Source: Pseudomonadota bacterium
GTDB taxonomy: Bacteria > Pseudomonadota > Gammaproteobacteria > Legionellales > Legionellaceae
Reading direction: 5' to 3'
Length of the DNA stretch: 7,858 nt
Assembly: GCA_021807845.1 (NCBI GenBank)
Contig: JAKBCM010000058.1
Span: 1 to 7,858, forward strand
The position numbers and the translations under genes were made by a program. Below are positions 1 through 7,148 of the stretch, piece after piece (within the stretch, counting starts at the first letter, position 1; the number at the start of each line of letters is the position of its first letter). A model generated the notes under the pieces. That model was not told where the DNA came from, did not search any database, and saw only the letters and a list, made by a program, of their open reading frames with translations.

Positions 1-14
1 ATAGAATGAATAAT

Positions 15-89
15 AGGCACGTAGCTCAGTGGTAGAGCACCACCTTGACATGGTGGTGGTCGGTGGTTCGATCCCACTCGTGCCTACCA
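15..89 (+). tRNA. tRNA-Val (anticodon GAC), complete with encoded CCA
   Basis: The sequence folds into a full cloverleaf. The acceptor stem is 15-21 paired with 79-85 (AGGCACG/CGTGCCT). The D arm contains GCTC...GAGC. The anticodon stem is 40-44 (CCACC) with 52-56 (GGTGG), and the seven-base loop TTGACAT puts GAC at 47-49. The variable loop is five bases (57-61), and the T arm is 62-66/74-78 with loop TTCGATC. Discriminator A86 is followed by encoded CCA at 87-89. GAC reads valine codons GUC and GUU. Only 14 bases lie upstream, so its promoter or any preceding tRNA gene is outside the window. A terminator follows at once, separating it from thrS. Confidence 0.96.
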
Positions 90-95
90 AAATGT

Positions 96-121
96 AACCC
101 TGCCGTGCAGGTTTTTTTTTT
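96..121 (+). terminator. Intrinsic terminator after tRNA-Val
   Basis: CCTGC (99-103) and GCAGG (107-111) form a five-pair GC-rich stem around a three-base CGT loop. The stem can be extended by A-T pairs if one C is bulged. Ten T residues follow (112-121). This is a classical Rho-independent terminator and should end the tRNA transcript before thrS. Confidence 0.85.
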
Positions 122-189
122 GAGGGGGTGGGAGTTTTAATGAAATTGGATGTTGTATTTTTCGAACGGTCATAAGTAAGGGAGAAAAG

Positions 190-2103
190 ATGCCAACTAT
201 TAAGCTACCCGATGGAACTACGCAATATTTTGAACACCCAGTAACCATTTCTGAGGTCGCAAAGTCCATTAGTCCTAGTTTGGCAAAGAGAGCACTTGCG
301 GGACAGGTAGACGATCAATTGGTGGATATGAGCTATTTGTTAACAAGAGATTGTTCTTTACTCATCCTTACAGAAAAAGATCCTGCCAGCCTTGAGGTGA
401 TTCGCCACTCCTGTGCTCATTTGTTGGCCCAAGCTGTGAAGCAATTATTTCCCACAGCTCAAGTGACCATTGGTCCTGTGATTGAAGATGGATTTTATTA
501 TGATTTTTCCTATGAAAAATCATTCACTCCAGAGGATTTGGCACGTATTGAAGAGAAAATGCACGAGTTAGCAGAAGCTGATTATCCTATTTCTCGACGG
601 GAGTTGCCACGTGATGAAGCGATTGCGTATTTTCGTGGACTTGGAGAAGAATTCAAGGCAAAAATCATTGCTGATATTCCAGTTGGCGAAACGCTTTCTT
701 TGTACAAGCAAGGAGAGTTCGAAGATCTTTGTCGTGGACCTCATGTGCCCTCTACGGGACATTTAAAAGCGTTTAAATTGACCAAACTTGCAGGAGCATA
801 TTGGCGAGGAGATGCGCGAAACGAAATGTTACAACGCATTTATGGAACGGCTTGGGCTGATAAGAAATCGCTTGCGGATTATCTATATCGTCAGGAAGAG
901 GCTGAAAAAAGAGACCATCGTAAACTAGGTCGCGCACTTGAACTGTTTCATTTTCAAGAAATCGCGCCAGGGATGGTTTTTTGGCATCCAAAAGGTTGGA
1001 CTCTATATCAAATTCTTGAGCAATATATGCGTAGTCGTCTGGCTCAATTTGGTTATCAAGAAATCAAGACCCCGCAATTGGTTGACAAAGTGTTATGGGA
1101 AAAATCAGGACATTGGGACAATTTTCGCGATGACATGTTTGTGACTGAAACTGAAAATCGCATCTATGCAATCAAACCAATGAATTGTCCGTGCCATGTC
1201 CAAGTTTATAATCAGGGCCTCAAAAGTTATCGAGATTTACCTTTGCGGTATGCTGAATTTGGTAATTGCCATCGCTGTGAACCATCAGGTTCGTTGCATG
1301 GTTTGATGCGCGTGCGTAATTTTGTGCAGGATGATGCCCATATCTTTTGTACAGAAGATGATATTCAATCTGAAGTGTCTTTGTTGCTGAAACTGGTGCA
1401 ATCCGTTTATACAGATTTTGGTTTTAAAAACATCATTTATCGATTGGCGTTACGTCCAGATAAACGCGTAGGGGCAGATGAGATCTGGGATAAAGCCGAA
1501 AATGCGCTAAAAGATGCGCTGAAAAATAGCCATATTGAATGGGTCGATGCTCCCGGGGAGGGTGCTTTTTATGGACCTAAAATAGAGTGTTCATTATCGG
1601 ATTGTTTAGGTCGTATTTGGCAATGTGGTACAATACAAATCGATTTTTCCATGCCAGAACGCTTGGGAGCTCAGTTTATTGCGGAAGATGGGAGCAAACA
1701 AATTCCTGTGATGATTCATCGTGCTATACTGGGCACCTTCGAGCGATTTATGGGAATTTTGATCGAGCATTACGCTGGGAATTTGCCCTTGTGGTTGGCA
1801 CCAACGCAGGTTTCAGTACTGACGATCAGTGAAAAACAACATCAATTTGCGGAAAAAATTGACCAAATTTTGCAAAATAAAGGAATTCGTGCAAATTTTG
1901 ACTTGAGAAATGAGAAAATTGGCTTTAAAATTCGCGAGCATACTTTACAAAAAGTGCCTTACTTGCTAATCATCGGTGATAAAGAGGTCCAGAATGATCA
2001 AGTGACTGTCCGTGCTCGAGATGGCAAAGATTTAGGCGCGATGACCATCAATACAGTGTGTGATTGGCTTGCCAATAAAATTGCAACACGTGCTCAGGAA
2101 TAG
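190..2103 (+). CDS. thrS: Threonine--tRNA ligase (ThrRS)
   Basis: Cytoplasmic class II synthetase that charges tRNA-Thr with threonine using ATP and hydrolyses Ser-tRNA-Thr. The 637 residues match the bacterial length (E. coli 642). An N-terminal TGS domain (about 1-60) precedes the editing domain, with HSCAH (H73, H77) and CRGPH (C181, H185) as its conserved sites. The catalytic core has zinc ligands C333 (in MNCP), H384 (in QDDAH) and H510, motif 2 arginine R362 (in CHRCEPSGS) and motif 3 arginine R519. The anticodon-binding domain covers about residue 535 to the end. ATG 190 is chosen because GGAG at 181-184 lies five bases upstream and the protein begins MPTIKLPDG, as in other ThrRS. Nothing resembling the E. 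coli tRNA-mimic operator is visible in the short leader, and I found no convincing promoter between 122 and 189. All key residues are present, so the enzyme should be active. Confidence 0.98.
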   Translation: MPTIKLPDGTTQYFEHPVTISEVAKSISPSLAKRALAGQVDDQLVDMSYLLTRDCSLLILTEKDPASLEVIRHSCAHLLAQAVKQLFPTAQVTIGPVIEDGFYYDFSYEKSFTPEDLARIEEKMHELAEADYPISRRELPRDEAIAYFRGLGEEFKAKIIADIPVGETLSLYKQGEFEDLCRGPHVPSTGHLKAFKLTKLAGAYWRGDARNEMLQRIYGTAWADKKSLADYLYRQEEAEKRDHRKLGRALELFHFQEIAPGMVFWHPKGWTLYQILEQYMRSRLAQFGYQEIKTPQLVDKVLWEKSGHWDNFRDDMFVTETENRIYAIKPMNCPCHVQVYNQGLKSYRDLPLRYAEFGNCHRCEPSGSLHGLMRVRNFVQDDAHIFCTEDDIQSEVSLLLKLVQSVYTDFGFKNIIYRLALRPDKRVGADEIWDKAENALKDALKNSHIEWVDAPGEGAFYGPKIECSLSDCLGRIWQCGTIQIDFSMPERLGAQFIAEDGSKQIPVMIHRAILGTFERFMGILIEHYAGNLPLWLAPTQVSVLTISEKQHQFAEKIDQILQNKGIRANFDLRNEKIGFKIREHTLQKVPYLLIIGDKEVQNDQVTVRARDGKDLGAMTINTVCDWLANKIATRAQE

Positions 2104-2145
2104 GTATTGGGTCATTTGTAGAGAGTGAATCGTTATTAACCAGTT

Positions 2146-2161
2146 GGAGGATTGAACCATT
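2146..2161 (+). promoter_or_regulatory. infC ribosome binding site with ATT start codon
   Basis: GGAGG (2146-2150) is followed eight bases later by ATT at 2159. In this frame a TGA stop lies at 2153-2155 and no ATG or TTG occurs before the conserved IF3 core. The first GTG, at 2264, would remove 35 residues. ATT is therefore the only start that fits both the Shine-Dalgarno spacing and IF3 homology. In E. coli the AUU start makes infC translation fall when IF3 is abundant, because IF3 discriminates against non-canonical start codons. The same feedback is inferred here. Confidence 0.9.
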
Positions 2162-2692
2162 AGTGCATCAAATAAGCGTGAGACTGATCGCGCACGAATC
2201 AATGAACAAATCAATGTACCTGAGGTACGCTTACTTGATGTAGATGGCAATCAGGCAGGGGTAGTGTCACTCCGTGAAGCTTTGCGAGCTGCGGAAGAAG
2301 ACGGTTTGGACTTGGTTGAGATTTCACCCACTGCCAAACCACCCGTATGCCGTATCATGGATTATGGTAAGTTTCTCTTTGAAGTGAGTAAAAAACAAGC
2401 GGAAGCTCGGAAAAAGCAGAAGCAAATTCAAGTCAAAGAACTAAAATTCCGTCCTACGACGGAAGAAGGAGATTATCAGGTCAAGCTACGCAACCTGATC
2501 CGTTTCCTGAATCATGGTGATAAAGTCAAAATCACGCTACGGTTTCGTGGTCGTGAAGTGGCTCATCAAGAACTGGGGATGAAAATTCTCGAACGTTTGC
2601 AGCAAGACACGGCAGAGTTTGCTGTGGTTGAGCAACATGCGAAAAGAGAAGGTCGTCAACTGTTGATGGTGTTAGCACCAAAGAAAAAATAG
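2159..2692 (+). CDS. infC: Translation initiation factor IF-3 (AUU start)
   Basis: IF3 binds the 30S subunit, keeps it apart from 50S and checks initiator tRNA and start codon. From ATT 2159 the product has 177 residues (E. coli 180). The N-terminal domain includes RARINEQI (11-18), GVVSLREAL (34-42) and the IF3 signature around [20 protein letters not shown] (51-70). A basic linker rich in Lys and Gln (about 72-92) leads to the C-terminal domain with [17 protein letters not shown] (96-112), ITLRFRGRE (125-133) and the ending [12 protein letters not shown] start at 2264 would delete half of the N-terminal domain, including conserved residues, so it is rejected. The gene lies 55 nt after thrS and upstream of rpmI-rplT, the standard arrangement. 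The AUU codon implies autoregulation. Confidence 0.95.
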   Translation: MSASNKRETDRARINEQINVPEVRLLDVDGNQAGVVSLREALRAAEEDGLDLVEISPTAKPPVCRIMDYGKFLFEVSKKQAEARKKQKQIQVKELKFRPTTEEGDYQVKLRNLIRFLNHGDKVKITLRFRGREVAHQELGMKILERLQQDTAEFAVVEQHAKREGRQLLMVLAPKKK

Positions 2693-2709
2693 ATTTTTTT
2701 AGAAATCTA
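2690..2709 (+). promoter_or_regulatory. Small hairpin overlapping the infC stop codon
   Basis: TAGATTT (2690-2696) can pair with AAATCTA (2703-2709) around a six-base loop. The upstream run of A residues (2684-2689) can alternatively pair with the T run (2694-2700). Both stems are almost purely A-T, so neither is a convincing terminator. The structure abuts the 52-bp palindrome, and whether it functions is unknown. Confidence 0.3.
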
Positions 2710-2710
2710 G

Positions 2711-2762
2711 GGCGTGTCATCAATTAGTATTTTCGGCCGAAAATACTAATTGATGACACGCC
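2711..2762. repeat. Perfect 52-bp palindrome, probable miniature mobile-element derivative
   Basis: Two 26-base arms (2711-2736 and 2737-2762) are exact reverse complements with no spacer, meeting at CGGCCG. The outer end reads GGCGTGTCATC on both strands. One mismatched base beyond each end is a TA dinucleotide (2708-2709 and 2764-2765), which could be a target duplication with pre-insertion site CTAA. TA duplication is known for IS630-type and some IS5-family elements, so the arms may be the terminal inverted repeats of such an element joined without a transposase. That is inference. No T run follows, so it is not a standard intrinsic terminator. As RNA it would form a very stable 26-pair hairpin between infC and rpmI. 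Confidence 0.8.
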
Positions 2763-2773
2763 GTAATGAGGGG

Positions 2774-2789
2774 CACTTTCATTGAAGTG
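2774..2789 (+). promoter_or_regulatory. Short hairpin in the rpmI leader
   Basis: CACTTT (2774-2779) pairs with GAAGTG (2784-2789), including one G-T pair, around a four-base loop. It lies between the palindrome and the rpmI ribosome binding site. In E. coli the region upstream of rpmI contains structures bound by L20 for autoregulation. This hairpin could be part of such a site, but I cannot recognise the L20-binding motif in it. Confidence 0.25.
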
Positions 2790-2829
2790 ACCACTAGAGT
2801 TATTTTGTTTAATGCGGAGTACATTTGTT

Positions 2830-3030
2830 ATGCCTAAGTTAAAATCACATCGCGGAGCTCATAAGCGCTTTCGCAAAACCGCCAGTGGCGCGATAAAACG
2901 CCGTGGTGCCTATAGAAATCATATCCTCACTAAAAAGTCGCCTAAGCAAAAACGCCAATTACGCGTTGCTTCTGGCACATTAAAACAATGTGATGCGCGT
3001 CTAGCAACGCGCATGTTGAACGGTGGTTAA
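2830..3030 (+). CDS. rpmI: Large ribosomal subunit protein bL35
   Basis: Small, very basic structural protein of the 50S subunit. The 66 residues begin [20 protein letters not shown] and contain the family core [15 protein letters not shown] (about 32-46), closely resembling E. coli L35 (65 residues). ATG 2830 is chosen because L35 proteins start MPK and GGAG at 2816-2819 lies ten bases upstream. An in-frame start at 2812 would add six unsupported residues and place the Shine-Dalgarno inside the gene. It is followed after 14 nt by rplT. In gammaproteobacteria L20 represses translation of this pair. The intervening palindrome upstream may affect how this message is processed. Confidence 0.96.
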   Translation: MPKLKSHRGAHKRFRKTASGAIKRRGAYRNHILTKKSPKQKRQLRVASGTLKQCDARLATRMLNGG

Positions 3031-3044
3031 GGGGGAGATGAATT

Positions 3045-3404
3045 ATGCCAAGAGTTAAACGTGGAGTGACAGCAAAAGCGCGTCACAAGAAAGTTTTAGA
3101 ACAAGCCAAAGGGTATTATGGTGCACGTAGTCGCACTTATCGCATGGCCAAACAAGCAGTCATTAAGGCTGGTCAATATGCTTACCGTGATCGTCGTCAA
3201 AAGAAGCGTCAATTCCGTGCTTTGTGGATCACTCGTATCAATGCACAAGCTCGTGAATGCGGTCTTTCTTATAGCCGATTAATTGATGGTTTAAAGAAGG
3301 CTGAAATAGAGCTAGATCGAAAAGTATTAGCCGATATGGCCGTACATGATAAGCATGGTTTTGCAGCAGTTGCTGAGCTTGCAAAAGCAGCTCTTGCAAA
3401 GTAA
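3045..3404 (+). CDS. rplT: Large ribosomal subunit protein bL20
   Basis: L20 binds 23S rRNA early in 50S assembly and, in E. coli, represses its own operon. The protein has 119 residues (E. coli 118). It starts [20 protein letters not shown] and has the basic helical N-terminal extension through about residue 60 ([38 protein letters not shown]). A globular C-terminal part follows with [27 protein letters not shown], the portion that carries the repressor RNA-binding surface in the family. The start is supported by GGGGGA just upstream (about 3031-3036). It is intact and of normal length. Downstream lies a GC-rich inverted repeat instead of an obvious terminator or attenuator. Confidence 0.97.
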   Translation: MPRVKRGVTAKARHKKVLEQAKGYYGARSRTYRMAKQAVIKAGQYAYRDRRQKKRQFRALWITRINAQARECGLSYSRLIDGLKKAEIELDRKVLADMAVHDKHGFAAVAELAKAALAK

Positions 3405-3425
3405 CACAACTGATCACAGTGCTAA

Positions 3426-3527
3426 CGGACCGCACAATCCGAACCGTGACCGTGAGGGAGCGGAAGTTTTTAGTCGCATATTAACTTTTCCGCTCCCTCA
3501 CGGTCACGGTTCGGATAGCGTGGTCCG
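3426..3527. repeat. GC-rich REP-like nested inverted repeat (about 102 nt)
   Basis: The core arms 3437-3464 and 3489-3516 are exact 28-base reverse complements (ATCCGAACCGTGACC... against ...GGTCACGGTTCGGAT), separated by a 24-nt AT-rich centre that can pair further with a small bulge. Outside the core, 3426-3436 and 3517-3527 continue as an imperfect arm (about 8 of 11 matching). The block is visibly richer in G+C than the flanking genes, which suggests an imported or dispersed extragenic palindrome. No T run follows the stem. The motif around GACCGTGAGGGAGCGG resembles repeats I have the impression of seeing in other bacterial genomes, but this is unverified. It occupies most of the rplT-pheS spacer. 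Confidence 0.85.
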
Positions 3528-3552
3528 GATAGCGCAGCTCGGATTGTAAACG
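3511..3552 (+). repeat. Three short direct repeats at 14-nt spacing
   Basis: TCGGATAGCGTGGT (3511-3524), CCGGATAGCGCAGC (3525-3538) and TCGGATTGTAAACG (3539-3552) begin with YCGGAT at exact 14-nt steps. The first two share 9 of their first 10 bases. A further variant, GCTCCGATTGTA, lies at 3559-3570 and resembles GCTCGGATTGTA at 3537-3548. They form the right tail of the REP-like element and have no clear function. Confidence 0.6.
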
Positions 3553-3604
3553 CGAGCGGCTCCGATTGTATTAAAGATTAAGTCCCACCATCTATGGATC
3601 AAAC

Positions 3605-4618
3605 ATGCAAGATATAATCACTTTGCAACAACAAGCCATAGCTGCCATAGAAAAGGCGAAAGATGCAACTGCCTTGGAAGCTATTCGAGTTGAGTATCTC
3701 GGAAAAAAAGGAAGATTGACAGAAATTCTTAAAAACCTGGTCCATTTATCTGCTGAAGATAAACCCAAAATGGGACAATTGGTGAATCAAGCTAAGCGAG
3801 ATATCACTGCCTCCATTGAAAGCAAAATGGATCAATTAAAAGAAGAAGCTTTACAACAGAAACTTGTGACAGAAAAAATTGACGTGACTTTGCCGGGACG
3901 TTCCAATTTGTCTGGTTCAATCCATCCTGTGACTCAAGTCAAACGATTTGTGAACGATTATTTCAGTCGATTGGGATTTGATATCATCGATGGCCCTGAA
4001 GTTGAGACAGAGTTTTACAATTTTGAAGCATTGAATATCCCGTCACATCACCCAGCGCGCGCCATGCATGACACTTTTTATTTTGGTGATGGCCAACTGT
4101 TAAGAACACATACTTCTCCGGTACAAATCCATACCATGGAAAATCGTACCCCCCCTTTTCGACTCATTGCTCCAGGACGTGTGTATCGTTGTGACTCAGA
4201 CTTGACACATACGCCTATGTTTCATCAAGTCGAGGGACTTTTTATCGATAAAGACGTTACGTTGGCGGGATTAAAGGGGTTACTCAGAACGTTTTTTTCT
4301 CAATTTTTTGAACGTGAGTTAGCCATACGGTTTAGACCGTCTTATTTCCCTTTTACTGAGCCTTCTGCTGAAGTTGATATTCAATGCACGCAATGTATGG
4401 GTCAGGGCTGTCGGTCTTGTAAACATACGGGTTGGCTTGAGGTGCTTGGATGTGGCATGGTTCATCCTAATGTGCTGCAAGCCGTGCATATTTCTCCCGA
4501 AGAATATCAGGGCTGGGCATTTGGAATGGGTTTGGATAGATTAGCGATGCTTTACTATGGAATCGATGATTTGCGCATGATGTTTGAGAATGATTTGACA
4601 TTTTTGCAACAGTTTTAG
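3605..4618 (+). CDS. pheS: Phenylalanine--tRNA ligase alpha subunit
   Basis: Catalytic subunit of the (alpha-beta)2 class II synthetase for tRNA-Phe. It has 337 residues (E. coli 327). A helical, coiled-coil-like arm (about 1-90, with RVEYLGKKG at 28-36) contacts tRNA. The catalytic core contains [12 protein letters not shown] (147-158), motif 2 [21 protein letters not shown] (191-211) and [16 protein letters not shown] (243-258). Motif 3 is [12 protein letters not shown] (305-316), with R312 and an alanine at 305 where E. coli A294 shapes the Phe pocket. An insertion with C261, C264, C269 and C272 just before [14 protein letters not shown] looks like a four-cysteine zinc knuckle; E. coli lacks it, and I recall similar inserts in other non-enteric proteobacteria. 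The Shine-Dalgarno is weak (GGA at 3596-3598), and ATG 3605 is the first in-frame start matching homologues. pheT follows after 9 nt. Confidence 0.97.
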   Translation: MQDIITLQQQAIAAIEKAKDATALEAIRVEYLGKKGRLTEILKNLVHLSAEDKPKMGQLVNQAKRDITASIESKMDQLKEEALQQKLVTEKIDVTLPGRSNLSGSIHPVTQVKRFVNDYFSRLGFDIIDGPEVETEFYNFEALNIPSHHPARAMHDTFYFGDGQLLRTHTSPVQIHTMENRTPPFRLIAPGRVYRCDSDLTHTPMFHQVEGLFIDKDVTLAGLKGLLRTFFSQFFERELAIRFRPSYFPFTEPSAEVDIQCTQCMGQGCRSCKHTGWLEVLGCGMVHPNVLQAVHISPEEYQGWAFGMGLDRLAMLYYGIDDLRMMFENDLTFLQQF

Positions 4619-4627
4619 GATATTTCG
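4617..4627 (+). promoter_or_regulatory. pheT ribosome binding site overlapping the pheS stop
   Basis: AGGA (4617-4620) shares bases with the pheS TAG (4616-4618) and sits seven bases before the pheT ATG. This favours translational coupling and balanced synthesis of the two subunits. Confidence 0.7.
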
Positions 4628-7030
4628 ATGAAAGTGAGTGAATTATGGTTACGTGAGTGGGTTCGTCCGACCAAAACTCTAGCCCAACTTGCAGAAGAGT
4701 TGACGATGGCAGGTTTGGAGGTCGATGGTGTCTATCCCGTGGCAGGTGAGTTTCAAAAGGTCGTAGTGGCCAAAGTAGTACGAACGATGCCCCATCCAGA
4801 AGCTGATAAACTCACGTTGTGTGAAGTCGATATGGGCGCTAGCACGCTTGTGCCTGTGGTTTGTGGTGCACAAAACGTACGAGCAAACTTAATGGTCGCT
4901 TTAGCGCTACCCGGAGCAAGCTTACCAGGGGGCATTCATATCAAGGAATCTGTGATTCGTGGACAGACCTCAAAAGGCATGTTGTGTTCAACAGCTGAAC
5001 TTGGTATGGAAGACAGTGCGTTAGGCATTTTGGAGCTGGCAGAAGATGCTCCTATCGGTGTTTCTCTTCGTGACTATTTACAATTAGATGATCACGTTTT
5101 AGATATTGATTTAACACCAAATCGCGCTGATTGCTTTAGTATCTTAGGCGTGGCAAGAGAGATTGCAGCCCTCAATCAATTACCATTACAAACAGTGCCC
5201 AGAGAGATTAGTCCACCGGTTATCGACCAATCTATGAAAATCACCCTTCAAGCACCTGAGGCTTGTCCTAAGTATTGCGGTCGAATCATTCGAGGCATAA
5301 ATACTCATGCGCTCACCCCGTTTTGGATGAAAGAACGACTTCGTCGCAGTGGGCTGCGTGCCATTCATCCAGTGGTTGATGTCACCAACTATGTGATGCT
5401 CGAACTGGGACAACCCATGCATGCGTTTGATTTGCAAACCTTAGATGGACAAATCAACGTACGGTTTGCCCATGAAAAGGAGACATTGGTGCTGTTAGAT
5501 GGCCAAGAAGTCACGTTAAATGAGAAGGTATTGGTCATAGCCGATGATCACAAATCTTTAGCCATGGCAGGCGTCATGGGGGGCGAGGCTAGCTCCGTTC
5601 AAGAACATACTACGGACATTTTTCTTGAAAGCGCTTATTTTAATCCAAAAATGATTGCGGGAGTTGCGCGATTTTATGGTTTAAGCAGTGATTCTTCACA
5701 GCGTTTTGAGCGAGGTGTTGATCCGTCTTTACAGATGATTGGTTTAGAGCGTGCAACCCAGTTATTGCAATCCATCGTTGGGGGTGAGGTAGGTCCGGTC
5801 GTTATGGAAAGTAACTCTCATTTCTTACCATCACATGAGACTATCGTATTTCATCCTGAGCAGGTGAAAAAAATAACTGGACTTTTGATAGCTGAAGAGC
5901 GAATGGAGCAGATCTTAAAAAGTTTGGGCATGTCTCTGATTCGTAAACCCAATAAATGGTTGGTAGAGGTTCCTCCTCATCGATTTGATCTGACGCTTGA
6001 AGTCGATTTGGTTGAAGAAATCATCAGACACTATGGTTATGACAACATCGAAGAAGCCTCTTTAGATGCAACTATTTGTGCAGGTCAAATCAATCGTTGT
6101 GAACAGCTCATTCGTAACATGTCAGACTTTTTGTGTCATCGTGGGTATCACGAAACCATCAGTTATAGTTTTGTTGATCCCTCTTTACAACAAGCCTTTT
6201 ATCCTGATACGCCGAAGTATCGGTTATTAAATCCCATATCAGAAGAGTTATCAGAGATGCGAGTGAGTTTGTGGCCGGGGTTAATCGCTTCTATGGTTTA
6301 TAATGCTAATAGACAACAAAAGGCTATTCGATTATTTGAATCAGGCGTTGTGTTTGATAAACAGGAAGATAGATTACAAGAACATGCAGTTGTTGCTGGG
6401 TTATTAATGGGAGAAAAAGGTAGTTTAAATTGGAGTGACACAACCCGCGCTTATGATTTTTATGATTTGAAAGGCGATTTAGAAGCTTTATTTCAGTTGT
6501 TGAATGTAAAAAATATTCAATTTGTATCGGATACACATAAAGCACTTCATCCTGGAAAAACAGCACGGATTTTGGTGGGTGAAAAACAGGCTGGATGGAT
6601 TGGGGTGCTACACCCACAGTTTATGGACGAACTTGATTTGACAACAGAAGTCATCGTATTTGAGCTATTACTTTTGCCCTTTACCGAAGCAGAGCCCGTC
6701 AGCTATCGACACATTTCAAAATATCCACAAATCAGACGCGATTTATCACTTCTTGTAGACCTTAAAATCACGTCAGCGGAGATAGAAGCCGCAGTTCGTG
6801 AAGTGATTACCACAGATTGGTTGAAAGCGTTTGATGTGTTTGATGTGTATACAGGTGAATCTATTCCGACTGGGAAAAAAAGTTTAGCCATCTCATTAAC
6901 ATTGCAAGATGATCATCGAACTTTGATTGATGCTGAGATAAACACGCTCATCGATTCCATTCTTCACAAATTAGCTGATGAGTTTGCCATTGTCCTTCGT
7001 GCAGATACTCATCTTGATGCAGAGGTATGA
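4628..7030 (+). CDS. pheT: Phenylalanine--tRNA ligase beta subunit
   Basis: Beta subunit of PheRS. It binds tRNA-Phe and hydrolyses mischarged Tyr-tRNA-Phe. The 800 residues match the family (E. coli 795). The order is: N-terminal B1 region; an EMAP/OB-fold tRNA-binding domain (about 39-150, with PHPEADKLTLCEVD and CGAQNVR); DLTPNRADC (161-169); and the B3/B4 editing domain (about 210-385), with H264 in GQPMHAFD and E333 in FLESAYF as likely editing-pocket residues and SQRFERGVDP following. Next come a B5 domain (about 403-475, VPPHRFDLTLEVDLVEEIIRHYGY), the catalytic-like B6/B7 region (LLNPISEELSEMR), and a C-terminal FDX-ACB domain (about 706-800) that grips the tRNA anticodon end. Start and stop are clear and no domain is missing. 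It is co-transcribed with pheS. Confidence 0.98.
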   Translation: MKVSELWLREWVRPTKTLAQLAEELTMAGLEVDGVYPVAGEFQKVVVAKVVRTMPHPEADKLTLCEVDMGASTLVPVVCGAQNVRANLMVALALPGASLPGGIHIKESVIRGQTSKGMLCSTAELGMEDSALGILELAEDAPIGVSLRDYLQLDDHVLDIDLTPNRADCFSILGVAREIAALNQLPLQTVPREISPPVIDQSMKITLQAPEACPKYCGRIIRGINTHALTPFWMKERLRRSGLRAIHPVVDVTNYVMLELGQPMHAFDLQTLDGQINVRFAHEKETLVLLDGQEVTLNEKVLVIADDHKSLAMAGVMGGEASSVQEHTTDIFLESAYFNPKMIAGVARFYGLSSDSSQRFERGVDPSLQMIGLERATQLLQSIVGGEVGPVVMESNSHFLPSHETIVFHPEQVKKITGLLIAEERMEQILKSLGMSLIRKPNKWLVEVPPHRFDLTLEVDLVEEIIRHYGYDNIEEASLDATICAGQINRCEQLIRNMSDFLCHRGYHETISYSFVDPSLQQAFYPDTPKYRLLNPISEELSEMRVSLWPGLIASMVYNANRQQKAIRLFESGVVFDKQEDRLQEHAVVAGLLMGEKGSLNWSDTTRAYDFYDLKGDLEALFQLLNVKNIQFVSDTHKALHPGKTARILVGEKQAGWIGVLHPQFMDELDLTTEVIVFELLLLPFTEAEPVSYRHISKYPQIRRDLSLLVDLKITSAEIEAAVREVITTDWLKAFDVFDVYTGESIPTGKKSLAISLTLQDDHRTLIDAEINTLIDSILHKLADEFAIVLRADTHLDAEV

Positions 7031-7046
7031 GAATTATTAAATTCGG

Positions 7047-7055
7047 TGCTATACT
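7047..7055 (+). promoter_or_regulatory. Candidate extended -10 promoter for ihfA
   Basis: TGCTATACT matches the extended -10 form TGN followed by TATACT (7050-7055). No good -35 box lies 16-18 bases upstream, which extended -10 promoters can tolerate. Transcription would start near 7062 and give a leader of about 87 nt. In E. coli ihfA has its own promoter in addition to readthrough from pheST, so an internal promoter here is reasonable. Confidence 0.45.
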
Positions 7056-7080
7056 CAAAAAACCATGGATGAGTTTACCA

Positions 7081-7127
7081 TCATACATTGTATGAGATAC
7101 TCTAATTGATTCACAGAGTCTTGACTC
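7081..7127 (+). promoter_or_regulatory. Two small dyads in the ihfA leader
   Basis: TCATAC (7081-7086) and GTATGA (7090-7095) form an inverted repeat around ATT. GAGTC (7116-7120) and GACTC (7123-7127) form another around TT. They could be weak hairpins or protein-binding half sites in the 118-nt pheT-ihfA spacer. The stretch does not contain a full IHF consensus, so IHF autoregulation cannot be claimed. Confidence 0.3.
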
Positions 7128-7148
7128 ATATAACTTAAGGAATAAATC

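Noticed and set aside
122..189. thrS promoter or tRNA-like operator
   Set aside because: TTGGAT (146-151) and CATAAG (171-176) are 19 bases apart and would start transcription inside the Shine-Dalgarno. No anticodon-arm mimic is visible.
2264..2692. infC starting at GTG 2264
   Set aside because: It would remove the conserved IF3 N-terminus, and the strong GGAGG lies more than 100 bases upstream.
2711..2762. Palindrome read as a Rho-independent terminator of infC
   Set aside because: No T run follows either arm, and rpmI-rplT need transcription through it unless a promoter, which I do not see, lies in the next 60 bases.
2812..2829. Six-residue N-terminal extension of L35
   Set aside because: L35 proteins begin MPK, and the Shine-Dalgarno GGAG (2816-2819) would fall inside the coding region.
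3346..3549. Open reading frame of 67 codons running from inside rplT through the inverted repeat
   Set aside because: It is a translation of the REP-like repeat. It begins within rplT in another frame, has no ribosome binding site and no family resemblance.
3426..3570. CRISPR array
   Set aside because: The repeats are inverted arms and short 14-nt steps with no unique spacers, and no cas gene is nearby.
7100..7115. IHF binding site (WATCAA-N4-TTR) in the ihfA leader, reverse strand
   Set aside because: AATCAA is present on the reverse strand, but the TTR half at the required distance is not.
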